DNA of 64,000 nucleotides from Bradyrhizobium sacchari (GTDB lineage: Bacteria; Pseudomonadota; Alphaproteobacteria; Rhizobiales; Xanthobacteraceae), in assembly GCF_002068095.1 (NCBI RefSeq), contig NZ_LWIG01000063.1, positions 64,480-128,479 on the forward strand, written 5' to 3'. The notes beneath the pieces are model-generated. The model worked only from the letters and a program-made list of their open reading frames with translations. It had not been told where the DNA came from and ran no database searches. Of this stretch, positions 40,874-50,046 are shown piece after piece. A program made the translations under genes and the position numbers. Position 1 is the first letter of the stretch, and the number at the start of each line of letters is the position of its first letter.

Positions 40874-41860
40874 CTATTCCACCGCTTCGCAGACCGGTTG
40901 AAGGCGCCGCGCGATCGACGGAAACAACTTCAGCGCAGCACGACCGATGTGATCGATTTCGCGTTTGGTCAAACCCGGAAATTCCCTCAGGGACTGAAGA
41001 TTTTCCTGCATGGTCGCCTCGCTCGAACAGAGCACGCCGCAGTCGGAGCCGTAGATGAGGTGGTCGGCGGTCGTCATCGCGAGCGCGGGCGCCAGGCTGT
41101 TCGCCGAACCCGTCGCTGCGGTGTCGAGATAGAGTGCAGCCAGTTGGGCCTTCATCTCAGCTTTGGTAATCCCTTGCGGATTCGGTACCCAGCTTTCCGT
41201 TCCGAGCAGCAGTAGACGTCCGGCCAGCGCGGGCAAAGCGGCACCGCAATGAGCGATGACGAATTTGATCTTCGGGTAACGACGAAAGATGCCGGCGTAC
41301 AGCATGTCCACGACCGTTCGCGTGGTCTCGAACGCCACTTCCAGCAGAGCAGTCGGACGTCCCATCGAAGGCTCGGCGTAGGCATCTGGGTGCACGAAGA
41401 CGGTGGCTTCGCGCCTCTGCAGCTCCTCCCAAACCGGTTCCAGACGAGGATCACTCAAGTATACGTCGTTGTAGCAGCAAGTTGCCGCATAGCCGTCGGC
41501 CTTCAGTTCATTCGTGCGACCGATTTCCGTCAGACAGGCATCTGCATCGTCGGTAGGCAAGGCAAGCAGGAGACCAAAGCGGGACGGGTAACGCGCGACG
41601 ATCGATGCACCATGTTCGTTCGATCGTTGAAGGGCCTTGAGGGACTTCGGGATGTTGCTCAGCATCTGCATAGCGATGCCGTTGGCATCCATGTGCGCGA
41701 TAGCGGCGTCCGCCGTCCATTGGTACAGCTCGGGAGCCAGAAAGCATCGTTCGCAACGCGCTGTAGCGCTTCGCTTGAGCTCATCCTCGGTGTGCGGGAT
41801 CATGAAATGCGCATGGACGTCGATCCATTGCACCTCGAAGCCGCCAGCGACGCTCTTCAT
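40874..41860 (-). CDS. Amidohydrolase 2 family protein (ACMSD-like)
   Basis: The 328-residue protein is a TIM-barrel metal enzyme of the amidohydrolase 2 family. It has the N-terminal metal motif DVHAHF, then FVHPDA and a late metal-binding loop IAHCGAALPALAGR with YGSDCG near residue 270. Relatives decarboxylate aromatic acids or aminocarboxymuconate semialdehyde, or hydrolyse aromatic ring products. It is the first gene of the operon with amidase, MHS carrier and serine hydrolase, divergent from an AraC regulator. The start at 41860 precedes the metal motif by a normal distance. Confidence 0.88.
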   Translation of the reverse strand: MKSVAGGFEVQWIDVHAHFMIPHTEDELKRSATARCERCFLAPELYQWTADAAIAHMDANGIAMQMLSNIPKSLKALQRSNEHGASIVARYPSRFGLLLALPTDDADACLTEIGRTNELKADGYAATCCYNDVYLSDPRLEPVWEELQRREATVFVHPDAYAEPSMGRPTALLEVAFETTRTVVDMLYAGIFRRYPKIKFVIAHCGAALPALAGRLLLLGTESWVPNPQGITKAEMKAQLAALYLDTAATGSANSLAPALAMTTADHLIYGSDCGVLCSSEATMQENLQSLREFPGLTKREIDHIGRAALKLFPSIARRLQPVCEAVE

Positions 41861-41926
41861 CGACCTCACTCGTCTCGGGTAACTCTGATTTGACGACCCT
41901 AGCGGCAGCTTCCAGGATGTTCTATA

Positions 41927-42874
41927 TTGGGGCGTCCGCAATTCTTTAGAGATCGTCCTATTTCCGATCCTCTGACCCAGGTCGTACGCCTCCTCAAGCC
42001 ACGCGCCCTGCTCTGGAAGCAGTTGGACACGCGAGGCCCTTGGGCCATCCGCTATCCTTCTCTTCAAGATACGATTTTTGTTCTCGTTACCGAGGGCAGC
42101 GCACGGCTCCAGCTTCCCGGTCGGCCGACACGCACGATGGTCACGGGTGACTTCCTGCTGATGACCGAGCCCGAAGAATGGATGATGGGCGACAGCGAGG
42201 AGACCGAGCCGATCAGGTTTCAGCCTCCTCAAACCAACCCGTCCGCCAGATCAATCGTCACCGACACATCGAGTTCGGCTCCGACGTTCAAGCTGCTTGG
42301 CGGGCGCTTCTCGTTTGATCGCACGCATTTGGGACTGTTGAAGGAGATACTTCCTTCCGTGGTCGAGATTGGTTTCGCCACCTCTGGAGCAACACGCGTA
42401 GCATCAATTCTGAAGATGTTGGGAGCGGAAGCCTGGGAGGGCCGACCAGGCTGCGCGCTGGTTATCGAGCGTCTGCTCGAAATCCTTTTGATCGAGGTCA
42501 TGCGTTATCAGGGCGAGGAGCGGGCAGACCTGAATACAGGGCTGATCGCGGGTCTTGCCGATCCGCAGATCGCCGCCTGCCTGCAGGCCTTGCACCAAGA
42601 TCCGTCCCGCGATTGGTCGGTCGCGACGCTGGCGAAGGCCGCCGGCGCATCCCGATCGGTATTTGCGCAGCGCTTCTGCGAGATAGTCGGGATACCGCCG
42701 ATGCAGTACCTGCTGACGTGGCGGATGGCGCTGGCTAAGGAAATGATTAGACAGGGGGTCTCGATTTCAGAGATTGCCTTTGCCTGCGGCTATCAATCTG
42801 CGAGCGGCTTCAGCGTCGCTTTCGCGCGTCATGTCGGATGCCCGCCTTCGCATCTCCGCGCGCCCCCGAACTAA
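41927..42874 (+). CDS. AraC family regulator with cupin domain
   Basis: The 315-residue protein has an N-terminal cupin (DPLTQVVRLLKPRALLWKQL to about residue 180) and a C-terminal AraC helix-turn-helix pair (LAKAAGASRSVFAQRFCEIV and ISEIAFACGYQSASGFSVAF). It starts with TTG at 41927; AGGA lies upstream and there is no nearby ATG, so the start is moderately sure. It is divergent from the amidohydrolase operon with a 66-bp gap and is its probable activator. The 220 bases after it hold nothing I recognise. Confidence 0.88.
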   Translation: MGRPQFFRDRPISDPLTQVVRLLKPRALLWKQLDTRGPWAIRYPSLQDTIFVLVTEGSARLQLPGRPTRTMVTGDFLLMTEPEEWMMGDSEETEPIRFQPPQTNPSARSIVTDTSSSAPTFKLLGGRFSFDRTHLGLLKEILPSVVEIGFATSGATRVASILKMLGAEAWEGRPGCALVIERLLEILLIEVMRYQGEERADLNTGLIAGLADPQIAACLQALHQDPSRDWSVATLAKAAGASRSVFAQRFCEIVGIPPMQYLLTWRMALAKEMIRQGVSISEIAFACGYQSASGFSVAFARHVGCPPSHLRAPPN

Positions 42875-43093
42875 GTTGGTCGATTGCACATGAAGAGCCA
42901 TCATGATGCTTTAGCGATGCGGTTGGCGGCGCGAAAGCCGAACACAAGGGCTGGCCCGATATTGCATCCGGTCGTCACTCTTTCGGTGGTGTGCTCGCGC
43001 GTCAGCCAGTGCCGCTAGTCGGTCAGATCAGCGGGTTCGATGTCGCTCCAGATCGCCAGCTATCCTGCGCCTCGCATCCTGCTCTCCCCGGAT

Positions 43094-43588
43094 TCACGTT
43101 GCGACCGGCGGGGTGAGGCCTCGCAAGCCCGCGGGAACGGCGCCGGGCACGCGACCGAGCCGCTGGACCGCGGCCAGAATGGCGGCGATATAGCCGTAAG
43201 GACCAAGCCCGCATATCACGGCGGTCGAGGCGCTCGACGTGATCGAGTGCCGATGCAGCTCGTCCCTGGCATGGATGTTCGAGATGTGGACTTCGATTTT
43301 CGGACCATCGAAAATCTTCAGGGCGTCGATCAGGGCAATCGACGTGAACGAGAACGCCGCCGGGTTCATGATGATCGCGTCCGCATTGCCGCGCGCCGAC
43401 TGGATCAAGCCGACGAGCTCCCCCTCGATGTTCGATTGGTGGAACGAGAGCGTAACGTCCAGCAGTCTTGCCACCTCTTCGCAGCTCGTCTCGATTTCGC
43501 CAAGCGTCGTCGAGCCGTAGATATGCGGCTCGCGGATGCCGAGAAAATTGAGATTGGGGCCGTTCAGGACCATGATCCTCGTGGTCAT
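43094..43588 (-). CDS. aroQ: Type II 3-dehydroquinate dehydratase
   Basis: The 164-residue protein is a type II dehydroquinase. It has MVLNGPNLNFLGIREPHIYGS with the catalytic arginine and tyrosine, FHQSNIEGELV, NPAAFSFTSIAL and the EVHISNIHARDELHRHS histidine segment. It interconverts 3-dehydroquinate and 3-dehydroshikimate. It is the last gene behind a TRAP transporter, 25 bp after dctM, which points to a catabolic role in quinate or shikimate use rather than aromatic amino acid synthesis. ATG at 43588 has AGGAG seven bases before it; a GTG just upstream is possible. Confidence 0.93.
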   Translation of the reverse strand: MTTRIMVLNGPNLNFLGIREPHIYGSTTLGEIETSCEEVARLLDVTLSFHQSNIEGELVGLIQSARGNADAIIMNPAAFSFTSIALIDALKIFDGPKIEVHISNIHARDELHRHSITSSASTAVICGLGPYGYIAAILAAVQRLGRVPGAVPAGLRGLTPPVAT

Positions 43589-43613
43589 CACGCTACTCCT
43601 TCTCCAGGGATGA

Positions 43614-44894
43614 TTACCCGCCGAACCATTTGGCCGGCCCTGTCACAAGCTGCGGGAACAGTACCATCAGGAACAGCACGACGAGCTGCGCGATCATGAA
43701 GGGCCAGACGCCCTTGATGACGTCCTCCATGCTGATCCGCGAGACGCCGCACACGACGTTCAGGACGATCCCGACGGGCGGCGTGATCAGCCCGATGGCA
43801 TTGTTGATGATGAAGAGGACGCCGAAATAGACCGGGTCGATGCCAGCCTGCTTGACGACGGGCATCAGGATCGGCGTCAGGATCAGGATGGTCGGCGCCA
43901 TGTCGAGCGCCGTGCCGACGATGACGACCAGGATCATGATCGCGAACATCAGCAAGGTCTGGCTGCCCATGAACGGGCGCACCAGATCCACGACCTGGGT
44001 CGCGATTTCGGCAACCGTGATCAGCCATGACGAGACCAGGGCGGCGGCGACCAGGAACATCACGATGCTGGTGCTGAGCGCCGCCGAGACCACCACCTCG
44101 TAGAGCTGCGACAGCTTCAGCTCGCGATAGATGCAGGTCGCGACGAACAGCGCATAGACGGCGACGACCACGGCCGCCTCCGTCGGCGTGAAGATCCCGA
44201 ACCGCAGGCCGACGACGATGATGACCGGAAGCATCAACGCCCAGAACCCGTCGACCACCGCCCGGCCGATCTCGGTTAACGACTTCCGCGGCGGGCTTTC
44301 GATGTTCTCGTCGCGAGCCACCCACCACCAGGCGAAGCAAAGCCCGACGCCCAGAAGCAGGCCGGGGACGATGCCGGCCAGGAACAGCTTCGAGATCGAG
44401 ACGCCGCCGGCAACCCCGAACAGGACAAAGCCGATGCTCGGAGGAATGACGGGAGCGATGATCCCTCCCGCCGCGACCAGCCCCGCCGCATACATCTTCT
44501 TGTGGCCCGCGGCGACCATCATCGGGACCAGCAGGGCCGCGAGCGCGGCAGCATCCGCGGCGGCTGATCCGGACAGCGAGGCCAGGGCGCATGATGCCAG
44601 GATCGTCACGTAGCCCAGCCCGCCGCGCACATGGCCGACGAGCGCCAGCGCGATGTCTACGATGCGCTTGGCGAGGCCGCCCTTGTTCATGATCTCGCCG
44701 GCCAGCATGAAGAACGGAACCGCCATCAGCGGGAAGCTGTCGGCTCCGTTGATGATGTTCTGCGCGACGATCTGCGAGTCGAAGATGTCGAGATAGTGCA
44801 TCAGCGCGACGCCGCAGACGATCAGCGCGAACGCGATCGGCATGCCGAGCGCCATGGCGCCGAGGAGGGAGAATGTGAAGACGGCGATGGTCAT
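43614..44894 (-). CDS. dctM: TRAP transporter large permease DctM
   Basis: The 426-residue protein has about twelve membrane helices and the DctM pattern: LGMPIAFALIVCGVALMHYLD at the start, FPLMAVPFFMLAGEIMNKGGLAKRI, and FGVLFIINNAIGLITPPVGIVLNVV near the end. It forms the sodium-driven channel part of a TRAP carrier. It sits between dctQ and aroQ. Length and helix pattern are normal. Confidence 0.94.
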   Translation of the reverse strand: MTIAVFTFSLLGAMALGMPIAFALIVCGVALMHYLDIFDSQIVAQNIINGADSFPLMAVPFFMLAGEIMNKGGLAKRIVDIALALVGHVRGGLGYVTILASCALASLSGSAAADAAALAALLVPMMVAAGHKKMYAAGLVAAGGIIAPVIPPSIGFVLFGVAGGVSISKLFLAGIVPGLLLGVGLCFAWWWVARDENIESPPRKSLTEIGRAVVDGFWALMLPVIIVVGLRFGIFTPTEAAVVVAVYALFVATCIYRELKLSQLYEVVVSAALSTSIVMFLVAAALVSSWLITVAEIATQVVDLVRPFMGSQTLLMFAIMILVVIVGTALDMAPTILILTPILMPVVKQAGIDPVYFGVLFIINNAIGLITPPVGIVLNVVCGVSRISMEDVIKGVWPFMIAQLVVLFLMVLFPQLVTGPAKWFGG

Positions 44895-44921
44895 GCTGCT
44901 ATCGGACGGCTGCCATGGCGC

Positions 44922-45437
44922 TCAAGCGTGCTCGTCGCTTTCCTTGACCGCGATGAGGTCTTCGCCGCTCGCCGCGCCGGTCATGACGCGAAAGAGATCG
45001 TAGGCGAGGATGATCGCTGCCGAGACGCCGAAGACGAGGCCGGACGAGTAGAAGAACAGACCGACCGAGATCCCCGACGCCGGCGCCGCATCACCGAAGG
45101 TCAGGACGGCCTGCTTCCAGCTCCCGAGCGTCAGCAGCCAGTCGGCATAGAGCATCAATGAATAGCTGGCGACGAAGCAGGCGAACCTGCCGCGGGGCGG
45201 CAGCGCGCGCACCAGCGTATCGACGCCGAGATGGGCGTGCCGGCGCAAGGCAATGATCGCCCCGAGGAAGGTCAGCCAGACCAGCAGCCAGCGCGACAGC
45301 TCCTCGGACACCGCGATGCCGGAGTTGAAGACGTAGCGGAGCACGACATTGCTGAACACCAGCACGACCATGGCGGCGAGGCAAAGGGCGATCGCCGCCT
45401 TCAGGACCTCGCAATAGACGTCGAGGATCTTCGCCAT
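44922..45437 (-). CDS. dctQ: TRAP transporter small permease DctQ
   Basis: The 171-residue protein has four membrane helices and the DctQ features VFSNVVLRYVFNSGIAVSEELSRWLLVW and RRHAHLGVDTLV. It pairs with the DctM protein encoded 27 bp downstream. The receptor gene ends 10 bp upstream. The C-terminal tail is short and acidic. Confidence 0.93.
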   Translation of the reverse strand: MAKILDVYCEVLKAAIALCLAAMVVLVFSNVVLRYVFNSGIAVSEELSRWLLVWLTFLGAIIALRRHAHLGVDTLVRALPPRGRFACFVASYSLMLYADWLLTLGSWKQAVLTFGDAAPASGISVGLFFYSSGLVFGVSAAIILAYDLFRVMTGAASGEDLIAVKESDEHA

Positions 45438-45447
45438 CCGGGGCCCG

Positions 45448-46461
45448 TTACTTGACCGTGCTGCGGAGGCGCGCGAGCTCGGCGTTGAAGAGCTTGACCT
45501 TCTCGGGATCGTATTCGGCGGAGAACTTGTCGATGACCGGCTTCACGGCCTCCTGCATCCGGGCGTATTCCGCGGGCGCAATGTCGTTGAACTGCATGCC
45601 CTTGGCCTGCAGTTCGGCAAGCGCCTGATCGGCGGCGCGCCGGGTCTGGTCGCGCTGGTACTGCAGCGTTTCGGCGTAGGTATCGCGGAACATCTTCTGC
45701 TCCTCGGGCGAGAGCTTGTCCCAGAACTTCTTGCTGACGATGATGATGTTCTGGGTGAAGGTGTGGTTCGTCGCCGAGACGTATTTCTGGACCTCGTAGA
45801 ACTTGTTCGACAGGATGACGCTGTAGGGATTTTCCTGGCCGTCGACCGTCTTGTTCTCGAGCGCGGTATAGAGCTCGCCGAACGCCATCGGCACCGGGTT
45901 GGCCTTGAACGCCTTGAAGGTCTCCAGATAGACCGGATTGGGGATCACGCGCAGCTTCAGGCCGGCGAGATCCTCGACCTTGGCCACCGGGCCCCTGCTG
46001 TTGGTGACGTTGCGGAATCCCAGGCCCCAATAGCCGAGCGGAATGAGATCCTTCTCTGGCAGGAGCTCCATCATCGCCCTGCCGAACGCGCCATCGGCGA
46101 GCGCGGTTGCCTGGTCGAAGCTGGCGACGATGAAGGGGAAGTCGAACAGGCCGAGATCCTTGACGACGCCCGCGAGCGACGTCGTCGAGGCCGAGAACAC
46201 CTCCTGGGTGCCGCCGCGAACCGCCGACTGCTGCTGCATTTCGTTTCCGAGCTGGGACGCCGGAAACTCGCGGACCTTCAGCTTGCCGCCGCTCTTGGCG
46301 GCGAGCACCTCGGCGAATTTCTGCACGCCGAGACTGACGGGGTGATCCGTATTGTTGAGGTGCCCCCAGCGGATCGTCCGCTCCTGCACCTGTGCCATAG
46401 CGGGCAAGGCCGTGAGCACAGCGCTCACCGCGACCGCCAAGCCAAGCATCGTCCTCCGCAT
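45448..46461 (-). CDS. dctP: TRAP transporter substrate-binding protein DctP
   Basis: The 337-residue exported protein has a signal peptide ending at LPAMAQ and the DctP fold, with RWGHLNNTDHPVSLGVQKFAE and LAGLKLRVIPNPVYLETFKAF; the arginine in the last segment usually binds the substrate carboxylate. The ATG at 46461 has GGGAGGG six bases before it. It is the first gene of dctPQM-aroQ, divergent from a GntR regulator. Together with aroQ the likely ligand is a quinate, shikimate or sugar-acid type carboxylate. Confidence 0.93.
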   Translation of the reverse strand: MRRTMLGLAVAVSAVLTALPAMAQVQERTIRWGHLNNTDHPVSLGVQKFAEVLAAKSGGKLKVREFPASQLGNEMQQQSAVRGGTQEVFSASTTSLAGVVKDLGLFDFPFIVASFDQATALADGAFGRAMMELLPEKDLIPLGYWGLGFRNVTNSRGPVAKVEDLAGLKLRVIPNPVYLETFKAFKANPVPMAFGELYTALENKTVDGQENPYSVILSNKFYEVQKYVSATNHTFTQNIIIVSKKFWDKLSPEEQKMFRDTYAETLQYQRDQTRRAADQALAELQAKGMQFNDIAPAEYARMQEAVKPVIDKFSAEYDPEKVKLFNAELARLRSTVK

Positions 46462-46560
46462 GCCGACCCTCCCGATGATGATGCCACGGTCTGGCGCCGC
46501 GGCTTTGATCGTCAATAGGAAGCATATGAGAATTCGAGAGTCAAAATAGGAGTTGGATTT

Positions 46561-46586
46561 TATCATACGATTTTTGTATCATATGA
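46561..46586. promoter_or_regulatory. Putative GntR operator between dctP and gntR
   Basis: An AT-rich stretch in a GC-rich region contains TATCATA twice (46561-46567 and 46577-46583) and the palindrome TCATATGA at 46579-46586. ATCATAC and GTATCAT form an imperfect inverted repeat across it. It lies about 50 bp before the GntR gene and 100 bp before dctP. Confidence 0.5.
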
Positions 46587-46634
46587 CCTCGATGGCGAGG
46601 GCCCCGGCGGGGCCCGCCCAGCAAGGTCGACACG

Positions 46635-47303
46635 ATGTCTTTGATCGACAAGGAAGAATCAGCCATCGGCGAGGACGGCTACCGCCGGATCCGGACGGAC
46701 ATCATTTTCGGTCGGCTGGCACCTGGCCATAAGCTCCGGCTCGAGGCGCTGCGCGAAACCTATGGCGTAAGCGTCAGCACGTTGCGCGAGATTCTGAACC
46801 GCCTCGCCGCCGAGGGCTTCGTCGCGGCGGAGGGCAAACGCGGCTTCGAGGTCGCCGCCGTCTCCGCCGACAATCTGCGAGAGCTCGCGGGCCTCCGGCT
46901 GCTGCTGGAGTCGCACGCGATGGCGATCTCCTTCGCCAATGCCGACGTCGAGTGGGAGGGGCGCATCGTCTCGGCGCATCACAAGCTCGCTTCGACGGAG
47001 CGGCTGATGGACACCGGCATCGGCGAGCCGGAGCAGTGGAAGCGCTATGACGGCGAATTCCACCAGGCGCTGATCTCGAATTGCGGATCGCGCCTGCTCA
47101 TGGAGACGCACAGCCTCGTCTTCGACAGGTATTTCCGTTACCAGATGGTGGCCTTCCACTATCGCGGCGCCGAGCCGGCCGCGCAGCACAAGGCGCTGCT
47201 CGAATGCGCGCTGAAGCGCGACGCCGACACGGCGACGCTCGTGCTCTCCGCGCACGTCAACAATTGCGTCGCGCACGCGCTCGCCAACAGCGCGCTACGC
47301 TGA
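46635..47303 (+). CDS. GntR family regulator (FCD subfamily)
   Basis: The 222-residue protein has a winged helix with LRLEALRETYGVSVSTLREILNRLAAEGFV (about residues 34-63) and a C-terminal FCD domain with DGEFHQALI and QHKALLECAL. It is divergent from the TRAP operon and 11 bp before the SMP-30 gene, so it likely controls both in response to the imported acid. AT-rich repeats just upstream may be its site. Confidence 0.92.
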   Translation: MSLIDKEESAIGEDGYRRIRTDIIFGRLAPGHKLRLEALRETYGVSVSTLREILNRLAAEGFVAAEGKRGFEVAAVSADNLRELAGLRLLLESHAMAISFANADVEWEGRIVSAHHKLASTERLMDTGIGEPEQWKRYDGEFHQALISNCGSRLLMETHSLVFDRYFRYQMVAFHYRGAEPAAQHKALLECALKRDADTATLVLSAHVNNCVAHALANSALR

Positions 47304-47314
47304 ACGGGCACCGG

Positions 47315-48223
47315 ATGACCAGCACCGTCCGGTCTCAGAAGGTGGAGGTCGCGGTCGCTGCCGCGGACGTGCTCGGCCAGACGCCACTGTGGTGCGAGCG
47401 GTCGGCAAGGCTCTGGTGGATCGATATCGACCGGCAGCTGCATCGATCGTTCGATCCGGCGACGGGTCTTTGCACCTCATCCCGCCACGACTGCCGGTTT
47501 CTCGGCAGCCAGGCCCTGACCTCGGACGGCGCGCACATGCTCGCGCAGGATCTGAGCCTGGGTATCCGCGATTGCGAAAGCGGCCCGCTGCGCCGATTTT
47601 GCGACGTCGAGCAGGGCCTCGACAACCGGCTCAATGACGGCCGCGTCGACGCGCGCGGCCGCCTGTGGATCGGCACCATGGACAACGAACTGCATCGCGC
47701 TAACGGCTCGCTCTATCGCGTCGACGGCGACGGCACGGTGACACCGATGTTCGGAGACGTCATCGTGACCAACGGCATTGCGTTCTCGCCGGACAACCGC
47801 ATCCTGTATTTCACCGACACAAGGCGCTATTGCACCTGGTGTTTTGATTTCGATCTCGACGACGGCGTGATCGGCAACAGGAGGCTCTTCGCGGATCACA
47901 CCGCAACCAGCGAGCGCCCTGACGGCGCCTGCGTCGATGTCGATGGCGGCCTTTGGACGGCATTTTTCTCGGGCAGCCGGATCGTCCGCTATCGGCCGGA
48001 TGGCCAAATCGACACTGTCATTCCTCTGCCCGCGACGAACCCGACCTGCGTATGCTTCGGCGGCAGCCGCTTAAACACTCTGTTCGTGACGAGCGCGCGG
48101 AAGTTTCTCGACGATGGCCAACTGAGTAGAGAACATGAAGCCGGCCATCTCTTCGCCATTCACGGCATCTCGCAAGGCTTGCCCGAGCACCGGTTCGCTG
48201 CGAATTTATGTGCGCCAAATTAA
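47315..48223 (+). CDS. SMP-30/gluconolactonase family protein
   Basis: The 302-residue protein is a six-bladed propeller lactonase. It has LGQTPLWCERSARLWWIDI, LDNRLNDGRVDARGRLWIGTMD with the metal-binding Asn and Asp, VTNGIAFSPDNRILYFTDT and RPDGACVDVDGGLW. These enzymes hydrolyse sugar-acid lactones. It begins 11 bp after the GntR gene. The stop codon overlaps that of the convergent esterase gene. The role here may be lactone opening of the acid imported by the TRAP system. Confidence 0.91.
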   Translation: MTSTVRSQKVEVAVAAADVLGQTPLWCERSARLWWIDIDRQLHRSFDPATGLCTSSRHDCRFLGSQALTSDGAHMLAQDLSLGIRDCESGPLRRFCDVEQGLDNRLNDGRVDARGRLWIGTMDNELHRANGSLYRVDGDGTVTPMFGDVIVTNGIAFSPDNRILYFTDTRRYCTWCFDFDLDDGVIGNRRLFADHTATSERPDGACVDVDGGLWTAFFSGSRIVRYRPDGQIDTVIPLPATNPTCVCFGGSRLNTLFVTSARKFLDDGQLSREHEAGHLFAIHGISQGLPEHRFAANLCAPN

Positions 48224-50046
48224 CGGCAGCTGAAGCTCGAAGGCTGCGTCGCCGGGCCGTGGCCATCCCACGTCGTCCGCCGGGGATAGACGCAGACCGG
48301 ATAGCTTACACTGCCATCGCGCGAGGACAACGTGATCTCGCCCGGCGCCACTCCCTTCTCGACCCAATCGGTCAATGCGGAGAAGAACTGGTCCTTGTCG
48401 CGCGTCGGCGTTTGGTTGGCGTTGCCCGGCAGCTTCGGCAGCGGCACGGCGTCGTTCTTGCCGGTCACGGTGTATGAGCGGCCCTGCGAGGAATGCGCGA
48501 CCCCCGGCACCAGATACATCCGCATGAATTTTGAGACCTCGGCATCGCCGCCCATCGCAGCAAGCACGCGTTCGTGATAGTTGACGTTGCCGGCCGGCGG
48601 GATCGCATCATCCGCAAGTCCGCTCCACACGATCACCTTACGGCCGAGATCGCGCAGCTTGGAGAGATCCGCCTTGTCGGTGATCAGATTGCTGAACAGC
48701 GTGGGCTGCAGGGCGACGTTCTTGTCGACGCCGGCAGCGAAACCGGCATAGTCGAGCTCGAGCCAGCGGTTGCGCCTGGCGGTCGAGGTGTTGGCGATCG
48801 GAATGCCTGACGTCGCGCTGGCATCGGCGGCGTAGCTGACGTCCTGCATGCCGAGCGCAAAATTGTCGGTCGACGCGCTGGTGATCTGCATCGAGATCGA
48901 CGTGCCCCTGGTGAAAGTCCACCACAGCTGCTTCGCACCGAGCGCCTTACCGCTACGGGCTTCCGCCGTCTGAGCCGGATCGACGCTGCCATCGCGGGTC
49001 CCGCCGTACCAGATCCTGTTGAGCGCATCCGCTTCCTTCGCGCTCATGCAGGCCGCCGTGTCGGCATTGCTGCCGGTGACGCCGTCGCCCGCTTCGCCCG
49101 CACAGAGCAGCACCGCGTCACGGGCGGGATTGTAGTCGCAGGCGAAGGGATCAAGCAGGAAGCCGAGGCCGGCCTTGTCGCAGGTCGCAACGGCACGCTT
49201 GTTGGCGGCCTCGACCTTGGCGGCGAAAGCGGCGGCCTCCGGCTTGTTGATTGCAGTGAAGCCGAGTTCCGTCTTCATCACGATCTGCGGATAAAGGCTG
49301 GTGGTGCCGAATTTCGCGATGCTCAGCGCAGGCTGCGCGATCATGTAGCCGTCATAGAGCTCGGGATACTCCTGCACGATCTTCAGGCCCTGGCGGCCGC
49401 CCTGCGAGTGTCCGTCGTAATAGACGAATTGCGGCGCTTTGCCATAGTAGAGATTGACCAACGCTCTGGTCTTGACCGCCTGCTCGACCATCCCACGCAC
49501 CGCGAAGTCCCGGAGGCCCTCAACGTTGACCTCGCCGTCGGAGAGGAAGGCGAACGAGCCGTCCTGATACCAGGGCTGACCGGCATCGGTCGTCCCCGAG
49601 GCATAGCCGATATTGGCATTGACGATCGCCGGCACCTTGCTGCCGATCTTGTCGGCGTAGCGATGGCCGCCGCCGACCCAGCCGCCACCGCCATAGTTGC
49701 GGATGCGCTCGTTCCAGTTGGCCTGCGTTGGCAGCCAGACCTCGATGCCGATACCTTCTGAATAAGAGCGCGCGGTCTTGTCTTTCTCAGCCGTAACGCC
49801 GGGACCGACCAGCAGCTTCACGAGGCAAAGATCGGCTGCCGCCGTGATCGGCTTCGGCGCATCAGGAGCCAACAGCTCCTCACCCTGCTTGACTTGGCGG
49901 ACCGCGATCACGGTCGTGATCTCGTCGGGATGAAAGGCAGCCTTGATGCCGTCGTCACAAGCCATCGGCTCGGCGGACGCCGATGTGACCTGGCAAGTCG
50001 CAGCCACCAGCAGTATTGCCCAAAAATTCCTTCGCGCGACCGGCAT
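48220..50046 (-). CDS. Tannase / feruloyl esterase family protein
   Basis: The 608-residue exported protein has a signal peptide (MPVARRNFWAILLVAATCQVTSASA) and the tannase/feruloyl esterase alpha/beta-hydrolase fold. The nucleophile is in YDGHSQGGRQGL. Conserved features include the N-terminal LPTQANWNERIRNYGGGGWVGG, the pair of cysteines expected to bridge the catalytic residues, and the late PGVAHSSQG histidine segment. It hydrolyses esters of plant phenolic acids, possibly with quinate or sugars. This fits the adjoining TRAP/dehydroquinase genes, which could use a released quinate-like moiety. Confidence 0.92.
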   Translation of the reverse strand: MPVARRNFWAILLVAATCQVTSASAEPMACDDGIKAAFHPDEITTVIAVRQVKQGEELLAPDAPKPITAAADLCLVKLLVGPGVTAEKDKTARSYSEGIGIEVWLPTQANWNERIRNYGGGGWVGGGHRYADKIGSKVPAIVNANIGYASGTTDAGQPWYQDGSFAFLSDGEVNVEGLRDFAVRGMVEQAVKTRALVNLYYGKAPQFVYYDGHSQGGRQGLKIVQEYPELYDGYMIAQPALSIAKFGTTSLYPQIVMKTELGFTAINKPEAAAFAAKVEAANKRAVATCDKAGLGFLLDPFACDYNPARDAVLLCAGEAGDGVTGSNADTAACMSAKEADALNRIWYGGTRDGSVDPAQTAEARSGKALGAKQLWWTFTRGTSISMQITSASTDNFALGMQDVSYAADASATSGIPIANTSTARRNRWLELDYAGFAAGVDKNVALQPTLFSNLITDKADLSKLRDLGRKVIVWSGLADDAIPPAGNVNYHERVLAAMGGDAEVSKFMRMYLVPGVAHSSQGRSYTVTGKNDAVPLPKLPGNANQTPTRDKDQFFSALTDWVEKGVAPGEITLSSRDGSVSYPVCVYPRRTTWDGHGPATQPSSFSCR

